Origin: Auanema rhodensis
Lineage: Eukaryota; Nematoda; Chromadorea; Rhabditida; Rhabditidae
Assembly: GCA_964057225.1 (NCBI GenBank)
Contig: OZ059894.1
Location: forward strand, 1,612,001-1,676,000
Length of the DNA: 64,000 nucleotides
Direction of reading: 5' to 3'
Positions within the stretch are counted from its first letter, which is position 1. Each line of letters opens with the position of its first letter. Positions 51,954 through 63,885 of the stretch are shown here, piece after piece. The notes under the pieces were generated by a model. The model made no database searches, was not told where the DNA came from, and saw only the letters and a program-made list of their open reading frames with translations. The position numbers and the translations under genes are program-made.

Positions 51954-54059
51954 GCTTAATACAAAAATTAGTTATGATCGTTTGAAAAATGATGCATTAG
52001 TGTATGTTGAGTTTCCATGTACACTCAACATAGCTTCCAAAAACATTTTGACAAAAATTTTTTCGAAAAATTTCAAAATAATTTAGCAGAAAGTAGATGT
52101 TTTTAGATTTCTTTTTTTAAGGCAAAGACGATAGACAATGTTATTCAACGAAAAAATTAATTCTTCAGGGTGAAAATCGAGGATATAAGTGTGAACTTAT
52201 ATCACTTGATATCTCGGTGCATTTTTAAGCTAGCGCAAATCTGATAACACAGATCGACGCAGCTTGAAAATCCGCATCGAATGCACTATACTACTTTGAG
52301 AAACGCTTAATACAAAAATTAGTTATGATCGTTTGAAAAATGATGCATTAGTGTATGTTGAGTTTCCATGTACACTCAACATAGCTTCCAAAAACATTTT
52401 GACAAAATTTTTTTCGAAAAATTTCAAAATAATTTAGCAGAAAGTAGATGTTTTTAGATTCCTTTTTTTAAGGCAATGACGACGGACAATGTTATTCAAC
52501 GAAAAAATTAATTCTTCAGGGTGAAAATCGAGGATATAAGTGTGAACTTATATCAGTTGATATCTCGGTGCATTTTTAAGCTAGCGCAAATCTGATAACA
52601 CAGATCGACGCAGCTTGAAAATCCGCATCGAATGCACTATACTACTTTGAGAAACGCTTAATACAAAAATTAGTTATGATCGTTTGAAAAATGATGCATT
52701 AGTGTATGTTGAGTTTCCATGTACACTCAACATAGCATCCAAAAACATTTTGACAAAAATTTTTTCGAAAAATTTCTAAATAATTTAGCAAAAAGTAGAT
52801 GTTTTTAGATTCCTTTTTTTAAGGCAAAGACGATAGACAATGTTATTCAACGAAAAAATTAATTCTTCAGGGTGAAAATCGAGGATATAAGTGTGAACTT
52901 ATATCAGTTGATATCTCGGTGCATTTTTAAGCTAGCGCAAATCTGATAACACAGATCGACGCAGCTTGAAAATCCGCATCGAATGCATTATACTACTTTG
53001 AGAAACGCTTAATACAAAAATTAGTTATGGTCGTTTGAAAAATGATGCATTAGTGTATGTTGAGTTTCCATGTACACTCAACATAGCTTCCAAAAACATT
53101 TTGACAAAAATTTTTTCGAAAAATTTCAAAATAATTTAGCAGAAAGTAGATGTTTTTAGATTCCTTTTTTTAAGGCGAAGACGATGGACATTGTTATTCA
53201 ACGAAAAAATTAATTCTTCAGGGTGAAAATCGAGGATATAAGTGTGAACTTATATCAGTTGATATCTCGGTGCATTTTTAAGCTAGCGCAAATCTGATAA
53301 CACAGATCGACGCAGCTTGAAAATCCGCATCGAATGCACTATACTACATTGAGAAACGCTTAATACAAAAATTAGTTATGATCGTTTGAAAAATGATGCA
53401 TTAGTGTATGTTGAGTTTCCATGTACACTCAACATAGCTTCCAAAAACATTTTGACAAAAATTTTTTCGAAAAATTTCAAAATAATTTAGCAGAAAGTAG
53501 ATGTTTTTAGATTCCTTTTTTTAAGGCAAAGACGATGGACAATGTTATTCAACGAAAAAATTAATTCTTCAGGGTGAAAATCGAGGATATAAGTGTGAAC
53601 TTATATCAGTTGATATCTCGGTGCATTTTTAAGCTAGCGCAAATCTGATAACACAGATCGACGCAGCTTGAAAATCCGCATCGAATGCACTATACTACTT
53701 TGAGAAACGCTTAATACAAAAATTAGTTATGATCGTTTGAAAAATGATGCATTAGTGTATGTTGAGTTTCCATGTACACTCAACATAGCTTCCAAAAACA
53801 TTTTGACAAAAATTTTTTCGAAAAATTTCTAAATAATTTAGCAAAAAGTAGATGTTTTTAGATTCCTTTTTTTAAGGCAAAGACGATAGACAATGTTATT
53901 CAACGAAAAAATTAATTCTTCAGGGTGAAAATCGAGGATATAAGTGTGAACTTATATCAGTTGATATCTCGGTGCATTTTTAAGCTAGCGCAAATCTGAT
54001 AACACAGATCGACGCAGCTTGAAAATCCGCATCGAATGCACTATACTACTTTGAGAAAC
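51954..54059 (+). repeat. Six-monomer (2106-bp) higher-order repeat, copy 2
   Basis: Starts are 51,954, 52,305, 52,656, 53,007, 53,358 and 53,709, in order i, d, e, f, g, h. It matches copy 1 including atggtcg in monomer f. Differences: monomer i has C157T here, and monomer e ends cattatacta rather than cattatatta. Confidence 0.9.
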
Positions 54060-57000
54060 GCTTAATACAAAAATTAGTTATGATCGTTTGAAAAATGATG
54101 CATTAGTGTATGTTGAGTTTCCATGTACACTCAACATAGCTTCCAAAAACATTTTGACAAAAATTTTTTCGAAAAATTTCAAAATAATTTAGCAGAAAGT
54201 AGATGTTTTTAGATTCCTTTTTTTAAGGCAAAGACGATAGACAATGTTATTCAACGAAAAAATTAATTCTTCAGGGTGAAAATCGAGGATATAAGTGTGA
54301 ACTTATATCACTTGATATCTCGGTGCATTTTTAAGCTAGCGCAAATCTGATAACACAGATCGACGCAGCTTGAAAATCCGCATCGAATGCACTATACTAT
54401 TTTGAGAAACGCTTAATACAAAAATTAGTTATGATCGTTTGAAAAATGATGCATTAGTGTATGTTGAGTTTCCATGTACACTCAACATAGCTTCCAAAAA
54501 CATTTTGACAAAATTTTTTTCGAAAAATTTCAAAATAATTTAGCAGAAAGTAGATGTTTTTAGATTCCTTTTTTTAAGGCAATGACGACGGACAATGTTA
54601 TTCAACGAAAAAATTAATTCTTCAGGGTGAAAATCGAGGATATAAGTGTGAACTTATATCAGTTGATATCTCGGTGCATTTTTAAGCTAGCGCAAATCTG
54701 ATAACACAGATCGACGCAGCTTGAAAATCCGCATCGAATGCACTATACTACTTTGAGAAACGCTTAATACAAAAATTAGTTATGATCGTTTGAAAAATGA
54801 TGCATTAGTGTATGTTGAGTTTCCATGTACACTCAACATAGCATCCAAAAACATTTTGACAAAAATTTTTTCGAAAAATTTCTAAATAATTTAGCAAAAA
54901 GTAGATGTTTTTAGATTCCTTTTTTTAAGGCAAAGACGATAGACAATGTTATTCAACGAAAAAATTAATTCTTCAGGGTGAAAATCGAGGATATAAGTGT
55001 GAACTTATATCAGTTGATATCTCGGTGCATTTTTAAGCTAGCGCAAATCTGATAACACAGATCGACGCAGCTTGAAAATCCGCATCGAATGCATTATACT
55101 ACTTTGAGAAACGCTTAATACAAAAATTAGTTATGATCGTTTGAAAAATGATGCATTAGTGTATGTTGAGTTTCCATGTACACTCAACATAGCTTCCAAA
55201 AACATTTTGACAAAAATTTTTTCGAAAAATTTCAAAATAATTTAGCAGAAAGTAGATGTTTTTAGATTCCTTTTTTTAAGGCGAAGACGATGGACATTGT
55301 TATTCAACGAAAAAATTAATTCTTCAGGGTGAAAATCGAGGATATAAGTGTGAACTTATATCAGTTGATATCTCGGTGCATTTTTAAGCTAGCGCAAATC
55401 TGATAAAACAGATCGACGCAGCTTGAAAATCCGCATCGAATGCACTATACTACATTGAGAAACGCTTAATACAAAAATTAGTTATGAACGTTTGAAAAAT
55501 GATGCATTAGTGTATGTTGAGTTTCCATGTACACTCAACATAGCTTCCAAAAACATTTTGACAAAAATTTTTTCGAAAAATTTCAAAATAATTTAGCAGA
55601 AAGTAGATGTTTTTAGATTCCTTTTTTTAAGGCAAAGACGATGGACAATGTTATTCAACGAAAAAATTAATTCTTCAGGGTGAAAATCGAGGATATAAGT
55701 GTGAACTTATATCAGTTGATATCTCGGTGCATTTTTAAGCTAGCGCAAATCTGATAACACAGATCGACGCAGCTTGAAAATCCGCATCGAATGCACTATA
55801 CTACATTGAGTAACGCTTAATACAAAAATTAGTTATGATCGTTTGAAAAATGATGCATTAGTGTATGTTGAGTTTCCATGTACACTCAACATAGCTTCCA
55901 AAAACATTTTGACAAAATTTTTTTCGAAAAATTTCAAAATAATTTAGCAGAAAGTAGATGTTTTTAGATTCCTTTTTTTAAGGCAATGACGACGGACAAT
56001 GTTATTCAACGAAAAAATTAATTCTTCAGGGTGAAAATCGAGGATATAAGTGTGAACTTATATCAGTTGATATCTCGGTGCATTTTTAAGCTAGCGCAAA
56101 TCTGATAACACAGATCGACGCAGCTTGAAAATCCGCATCGAATGCACTATACTACTTTGAGAAACGCTTAATACAAAAATTAGTTATGATCGTTTGAAAA
56201 ATGATGCATTAGTGTATGTTGAGTTTCCATGTACACTCAACATAGCATCCAAAAACATTTTGACAAAAATTTTTTCGAAAAATTTCTAAATAATTTAGCA
56301 AAAAGTAGATGTTTTTAGATTCCTTTTTTTAAGGCAAAGACGATAGACAATGTTATTCAACGAAAAAATTAATTCTTCAGGGTGAAAATCGAGGATATAA
56401 GTGTGAACTTATATCAGTTGATATCTCGGTGCATTTTTAAGCTAGCGCAAATCTGATAACACAGATCGACGCAGCTTGAAAATCCGCATCGAATGCACTA
56501 TACTACATTGAGAAACGCTTAATACAAAAATTAGTTATGATCGTTTGAAAAATGATGCATTAGTGTATGTTGAGTTTCCATGTACACTCAACATAGCTTC
56601 CAAAAACATTTTGACAAAAATTTTTTCGAAAAATTTCAAAATAATTTAGCAGAAAGTAGATGTTTTTAGATTCCTTTTTTTAAGGCAAAGACGATGGACA
56701 ATGTTATTCAACGAAAAAATTAATTCTTCAGGGTGAAAATCGAGGATATAAGTGTGAACTTATATCAGTTGATATCTCGGTGCATTTTTAAGCTAGCGCA
56801 AATCTGATAACACAGATCGACGCAGCTTGAAAATCCGCATCGAATGCACTATACTACTTTGAGAAACGCTTAATACAAAAATTAGTTATGATCGTTTGAA
56901 AAATGATGCATTAGTGTATGTTGAGTTTCCATGTACACTCAACATAGCTTCCAAAAACATTTTGACAAAAATTTTTTCGAAAAATTTCTAAATAATTTAG

Positions 57001-58622
57001 CAAAAAGTAGATGTTTTTAGATTCCTTTTTTTAAGGCAAAGACGATAGACAATGTTATTCAACGAAAAAATTAATTCTTCAGGGTGAAAATCGAGGATAT
57101 AAGTGTGAACTTATATCAGTTGATATCTCGGTGCATTTTTAAGCTAGCGCAAATCTGATAACACAGATCGACGCAGCTTGAAAATCCGCATCGAATGCAC
57201 TATACTACTTTGAGAAACGCTTAATACAAAAATTAGTTATGATCGTTTGAAAAATGATGCATTAGTGTATGTTGAGTTTCCATGTACACTCAACATAGCT
57301 TCCAAAAACATTTTGACAAAAATTTTTTCGAAAAATTTCAAAATAATTTAGCAGAAAGTAGATGTTTTTAGATTCCTTTTTTTAAGGCAAAGACGATAGA
57401 CAATGTTATTCAACGAAAAAATTAATTCTTCAGGGTGAAAATCGAGGATATAAGTGTGAACTTATATCACTTGATATCTCGGTGCATTTTTAAGCTAGCG
57501 CAAATCTGATAACACAGATCGACGCAGCTTGAAAATCCGCATTGAATGCACTATACTACTTTGAGAAACGCTTAATACAAAAATTAGTTATGATCGTTTG
57601 AAAAATGATGCATTAGTGTATGTTGAGTTTCCATGTACACTCAACATAGCTTCCAAAAACATTTTGACAAAATTTTTTTCGAAAAATTTCAAAATAATTT
57701 AGCAGAAAGTAGATGTTTTTAGATTCCTTTTTTTAAGGCAATGACGACGGACAATGTTATTCAACGAAAAAATTAATTCTTCAGGGTGAAAATCGAGGAT
57801 ATAAGTGTGAACTTATATCAGTTGATATCTCGGTGCATTTTTAAGCTAGCGCAAATCTGATAACACAGATCGACGCAGCTTGAAAATCCGCATCGAATGC
57901 ACTATACTACTTTGAGAAACGCTTAATACAAAAATTAGTTATGATCGTTTGAAAAATGATGCATTAGTGTATGTTGAGTTTCCATGTACACTCAACATAG
58001 CATCCAAAAACATTTTGACAAAAATTTTTTCGAAAAATTTCTAAATAATTTAGCAAAAAGTAGATGTTTTTAGATTCCTTTTTTTAAGGCAAAGACGATA
58101 GACAATGTTATTCAACGAAAAAATTAATTCTTCAGGGTGAAAATCGAGGATATAAGTGTGAACTTATATCAGTTGATATCTCGGTGCATTTTTAAGCTAG
58201 CGCAAATCTGATAACACAGATCGACGCAGCTTGAAAATCCGCATCGAATGCATTATATTACTTTGAGAAACGCTTAATACAAAAATTAGTTATGATCGTT
58301 TGAAAAATGATGCATTAGTGTATGTTGAGTTTCCATGTACACTCAACATAGCTTCCAAAAACATTTTGACAAAAATTTTTTCGAAAAATTTCAAAATAAT
58401 TTAGCAGAAAGTAGATGTTTTTAGATTCCTTTTTTTAAGGCGAAGACGATGGACATTGTTATTCAACGAAAAAATTAATTCTTCAGGGTGAAAATCGAGG
58501 ATATAAGTGTGAACTTATATCAGTTGATATCTCGGTGCATTTTTAAGCTAGCGCAAATCTGATAACACAGATCGACGCAGCTTGAAAATCCGCATCGAAT
58601 GCACTATACTACTTTGAGAAAC
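54060..58622 (+). repeat. Incomplete six-monomer units i-d-e-f-g, d-e-g-h, i-d-e-f
   Basis: The thirteen monomers read i, d, e, f, g (54,060-55,814, h missing), d, e, g, h (55,815-57,218, f missing) and i, d, e, f (57,219-58,622). Private changes are ctattttgag (54,398), gataaaaca and atgaacg (55,404 and 55,487), gagtaacg (55,810) and gcattgaat (57,540). The 56,166 monomer is an e-f hybrid. Losses and gains of whole monomers in register are the signature of unequal exchange. Confidence 0.85.
56166..56516 (+). repeat. Hybrid monomer (e-type front, f-type tail)
   Basis: The first part has catagcatcc, A122T and G180A, as in the e monomers at 49,146, 52,656 and 54,762. The end reads cactatactacattgagaa, as in the f monomers at 49,497, 53,007 and 55,113. 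No f monomer follows: the next copy (56,517) is g type. A crossover inside a monomer, between p181 and p332, with loss of one 351-bp unit explains it. Confidence 0.75.
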
Positions 58623-60726
58623 GCTTAATACAAAAATCAGTTATGATCGTTTGAAAAATGATGCATTAGTGTATGTTGAGTTTCCATGTACACTCAACAT
58701 TGCTTCCAAAAACATTTTGACAAAAATTTTTTCGAAAAATTTCAAAATAATTTAGCAAAAAGTAGATGTTTTTAGATTCCTTTTTTCAAGGCGAAGACGA
58801 TGGACAATGTTATTCAACGAAAAAATTAATTCTTCAGGGTGAAAATCGAGGATATAAGTGTGAACTTATATCAGTTGATATCTCGGTGCATTTTTAAGCT
58901 AGCGCAAATCTGATAACACAGATCGACGCAGCTTGAAAATCCGCATCGAATGCACTATACTACTTTGAGAAACGCTTAATACAAAAATTAGTTATGATCG
59001 TTTGAAAAATGATGCATTAGTGTATGTTGAGTTTCCATGTACACTCAACATAGCTTCCAAAAACATTTTGACAAAATTTTTTTCGAAAAATTTCAAAATA
59101 ATTTAGCAGAAAGTAGATGTTTTTAGATTCCTTTTTTAAGGCAAAGACGACGGACAATGTTATTCAACGAAAAAATTAATTCTTCAGGGTGAAAATCGAG
59201 AATATAAGTGTGAACTTATATCAGTTGATATCTCGGTGCATTTTTAAGCTAGCGCAAATCTGATAACACAGATCGACGCAGCTTGAAAATCCGCATCGAA
59301 TGCACTATACTACTTTGAGAAACGCTTAATACAAAAATTAGTTATGATCGTTTGAAAAATGATGCATTAGTGTATGTTGAGTTTCCATGTACACTCAACA
59401 TAGCTTCCAAAAACATTTTGACAAAATTTTTTTCGAAAAATTTCAAAATAATTTAGCAGAAAGTAGATGTTTTTAGATTCCTTTTTTAAGGCAAAGACGA
59501 CGGACAATGTTATTCAACGAAAAAATTAATTCTTCAGGGTGAAAATCGAGGATATAAGTGTGAACTTATATCAGTTGATATCTCGGTGCATTTTTAAGCT
59601 AGCGCAAATCTGATAACACAGATCGACGCAGCTTGAAAATCCGCATCGAATGCACTATACTACTTTGAGAAACGCTTAATACAAAAATTAGTTATGATCG
59701 TTTGAAAAATGATGCATTAGTGTATGTTGAGTTTCCATGTACACTCAACATAGCTTCCAAAAACATTTTGACAAAAATTTTTTCGAAAAATTTCAAAATA
59801 ATTTAGCAGAAAGTAGATGTTTTTAGATTCCTTTTCTTAAGGCAAAGACGATAGACAATGTTATTCAACGAAAAAATTAATTCTTCAGGGTGAAAATCGA
59901 GGATATAAGTGTGAACTTATATCACTTGATATCTCGGTGCATTTTTAAGCTAGCGCAAATCTGATAACACAGATCGACGCAGCTTGAAAATCCGCATCGA
60001 ATGCATTATACTACTTTGAGAAACGCTTAATACAAAAATTAGTTATGATCGTTTGAAAAATGATGCATTAGTGTATGTTGAGTTTCCATGTACACTCAAC
60101 ATAGCTTCCAAAAACATTTTGACAAAATTTTTTTCGAAAAATTTCAAAATAATTTAGCAGAAAGTAGATGTTTTTAGATTCCTTTTTTTAAGGCAAAGAC
60201 GACGGACAATGTTATTCAACGAAAAAATTAATTCTTCAGGGTGAAAATCGAGGATATAAGTGTGAACTTATATCAGTTGATATCTCGGTGCATTTTTAAG
60301 CTAGCGCAAATCTGATAACACAGATCGACGCAGCTTGAAAATCCGCATCGAATGCACTATACTACTTTGAGAAACGCTTAATACAAAAATTAGTTATGAT
60401 CGTTTGAAAAATGATGCATTAGTGTATGTTGAGTTTCCATGTACACTCAACATAGCTTCCAAAAACATTTTGACAAAAATTTTTTTGAAAAATTTCTAAA
60501 TAATTTAGCGAAAAGTAGATGTTTTTAGATTCCTTTTTTTAAGGCAAAGACGATAGACAATGTTATTCAACGAAAAAATTAATTCTTCAGGGTGAAAATC
60601 GAGGATATAAGTGTGAACTTATATCAGTTGATATCTCGGTGCATTTTTAAGCTAGCGCAAATCTGATAACACAGATCGACGCAGCTTGAAAATCCGCATC
60701 GAATGCACTATACTACTTTGAGAAAC
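58623..60726 (+). repeat. Five-monomer terminal cassette with one monomer doubled, second copy in superunit 3
   Basis: Order: T16C/A171G/T79 (58,623); A104T/T179C twice (58,974 and 59,324, each 350 bp because of one missing T in the p159-p165 tract); G180A/G252C/C332T (59,674, private cttttctta); A104T/T179C (60,025); A122T/G180A (60,376, with tttttttgaaaa and tagcgaaaag). The shared deletion shows the 350-bp copies are a tandem duplicate pair. Confidence 0.88.
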
Positions 60727-63700
60727 GCTTAATACAAAAATTAGTTATGATCGTTTGAAAAATGATGCATTAGTGTATGTTGAGTTTCCATGTACACTCA
60801 ACATAGCTTCCAAAAACATTTTGACAAAAATTTTTTCGAAAAATTTCAAAATAATTTAGCAGAAAGTAGATGTTTTTAGATTCCTTTTTTTAAGGCAAAG
60901 ACGATAGACAATGTTATTCAACGAAAAAATTAATTCTTCAGGGTGAAAATCGAGGATATAAGTGTGAACTTATATCACATGATATCTCGGTGCATTTTTA
61001 AGCTAGCGCAAATCTGATAACACAGATCGACGCAGCTTGAAAATCCGCATCGAATGCACTATACTACTTTGAGAAACGCTTAATACAAAAATTAGTTATG
61101 ATCGTTTGAAAAATGATGCATTAGTGTATGTTGAGTTTCCATGTACACTCAACATAGCTTCCAAAAACATTTTGACAAAATTTTTTTCGAAAAATTTCAA
61201 AATAATTTAGCAGAAAGTAGATGTTTTTAGATTCCTTTTTTTAAGGCAATGACGACGGACAATGTTATTCAACGAAAAAATTAATTCTTCAGGGTGAAAA
61301 TCGAGGATATAAGTGTGAACTTATATCAGTTGATATCTCGGTGCATTTTTAAGCTAGCGCAAATCTGATAACACAGATCGACGCAGCTTGAAAATCCGCA
61401 TCGAATGCACTATACTACTTTGAGAAACGCTTAATACAAAAATTAGTTATGATCGTTTGAAAAATGATGCATTAGTGTATGTTGAGTTTCCATGTACACT
61501 CAACATAGCATCCAAAAACATTTTGACAAAAATTTTTTCGAAAAATTTCTAAATAATTTAGCAAAAAGTAGATGTTTTTAGATTCCTTTTTTTAAGGCAA
61601 AGACGATAGACAATGTTATTCAACGAAAAAATTAATTCTTCAGGGTGAAAATCGAGGATATAAGTGTGAACTTATATCAGTTGATATCTCGGTGCATTTT
61701 TAAGCTAGCGCAAATCTGATAACACAGATCGACGCAGCTTGAAAATCCGCATCGAATGCATTATACTACTTTGAGAAACGCTTAATACAAAAATTAGTTA
61801 TGATCGTTTGAAAAATGATGCATTAGTGTATGTTGAGTTTCCATGTACACTCAACATAGCTTCCAAAAACATTTTGACAAAAATTTTTTCGAAAAATTTC
61901 AAAATAATTTAGCAGAAAGTAGATGTTTTTAGATTCCTTTTTTTAAGGCGAAGACGATGGACTTTGTTATTCAACGAAAAAATTAATTCTTCAGGGTGAA
62001 AATCGAGGATATAAGTGTGAACTTATATCAGTTGATATCTCGGTGCATTTTTAAGCTAGCGCAAATCTGATAACACAGATCGACGCAGCTTGAAAATCCG
62101 CATCGAATGCACTATACTACTTTGAGAAACGCTTAATACAAAAATTAGTTATGATCGTTTGAAAAATGATGCATTAGTGTATGTTGAGTTTCCATGTACA
62201 CTCAACATAGCTTCCAAAAACATTTTGACAAAATTTTTTTCGAAAAATTTCAAAATAATTTAGCAGAAAGTAGATGTTTTTAGATTCCTTTTTTTAAGGC
62301 AATGACGACGGACAATGTTATTCAACGAAAAAATTAATTCTTCAGGGTGAAAATCGAGGATATAAGTGTGAACTTATATCAGTTGATATCTCGGTGCATT
62401 TTTAAGCTAGCGCAAATCTGATAACACAGATCGACGCAGCTTGAAAATCCGCATCGAATGCACTATACTACTTTGAGAAACGCTTAATACAAAAATTAGT
62501 TATGATCGTTTGAAAAATGATGCATTAGTGTATGTTGAGTTTCCATGTACACTCAACATAGCATCCAAAAACATTTTGACAAAAATTTTTTCGAAAAATT
62601 TCTAAATAATTTAGCAAAAAGTAGATGTTTTTAGATTCCTTTTTTTAAGGCAAAGACGATAGACAATGTTATTCAACGAAAAAATTAATTCTTCAGGGTG
62701 AAAATCGAGGATATAAGTGTGAACTTATATCAGTTGATATCTCGGTGCATTTTTAAGCTAGCGCAAATCTGATAACACAGATCGACGCAGCTTGAAAATC
62801 CGCATCGAATGCATTATACTACTTTGAGAAACGCTTAATACAAAAATTAGTTATGATCGTTTGAAAAATGATGCATTAGTGTATGTTGAGTTTCCATGTA
62901 CACTCAACATAGCTTCCAAAAACATTTTGACAAAAATTTTTTCGAAAAATTTCAAAATAATTTAGCAGAAAGTAGATGTTTTTAGATTCCTTTTTTTAAG
63001 GCGAAGACGATGGACATTGTTATTCAACGAAAAAATTAATTCTTCAGGGTGAAAATCGAGGATATAAGTGTGAACTTATATCAGTTGATATCTCGGTGCA
63101 TTTTTAAGCTAGCGCAAATCTGATAACACAGATCGACGCAGCTTGAAAATCCGCATCGAATGCACTATACTACATTGAGAAACGCTTAATACAAAAATTA
63201 GTTATGATCGTTTGAAAAATGATGCATTAGTGTATGTTGAGTTTCCATGTACACTCAACATAGCTTCCAAAAACATTTTGACAAAAATTTTTTCGAAAAA
63301 TTTCAAAATAATTTAGCAGAAAGTAGATGTTTTTAGATTCCTTTTTTTAAGGCAAAGACGATGGACAATGTTATTCAACGAAAAAATTAATTCTTCAGGG
63401 TGAAAATCGAGGATATAAGTGTGAACTTATATCAGTTGATATCTCGGTGCATTTTTAAGCTAGCGCAAATCTGATAACACAGATCGACGCAGCTTGAAAA
63501 TCCGCATCGAATGCACTATACTACTTTGAGAAACGCTTAATACAAAAATTAGTTATGATCGTTTGAAAAATGATGCATTAGTGTATGTTGAGTTTCCATG
63601 TACACTCAACATAGCTTCCAAAAACATTTTGACAAAAATTTTTTCGAAAAATTTCTAAATAATTTAGCAAAAAGTAGATGTTTTTAGATTCCTTTTTTTA

Positions 63701-63885
63701 AGGCAAAGACGATAGACAATGTTATTCAACGAAAAAATTAATTCTTCAGGGTGAAAATCGAGGATATAAGTGTGAACTTATATCAGTTGATATCTCGGTG
63801 CATTTTTAAGCTAGCGCAAATCTGATAACACAGATCGACGCAGCTTGAAAATCCGCATCGAATGCACTTTACTACTTTGAGAAAC
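60727..63885 (+). repeat. Final incomplete six-monomer units i-d-e-f and d-e-f-g-h
   Basis: Starts are 60,727 (i, with private tatcacatga), 61,078 (d), 61,429 (e), 61,780 (f, private ggactttgt), then 62,131 (d), 62,482 (e), 62,833 (f), 63,184 (g) and 63,535 (h, private gcactttac). The d-e-f triplet at 61,078-62,130 is repeated at 62,131-63,183, a 1053-bp duplication. Confidence 0.87.
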
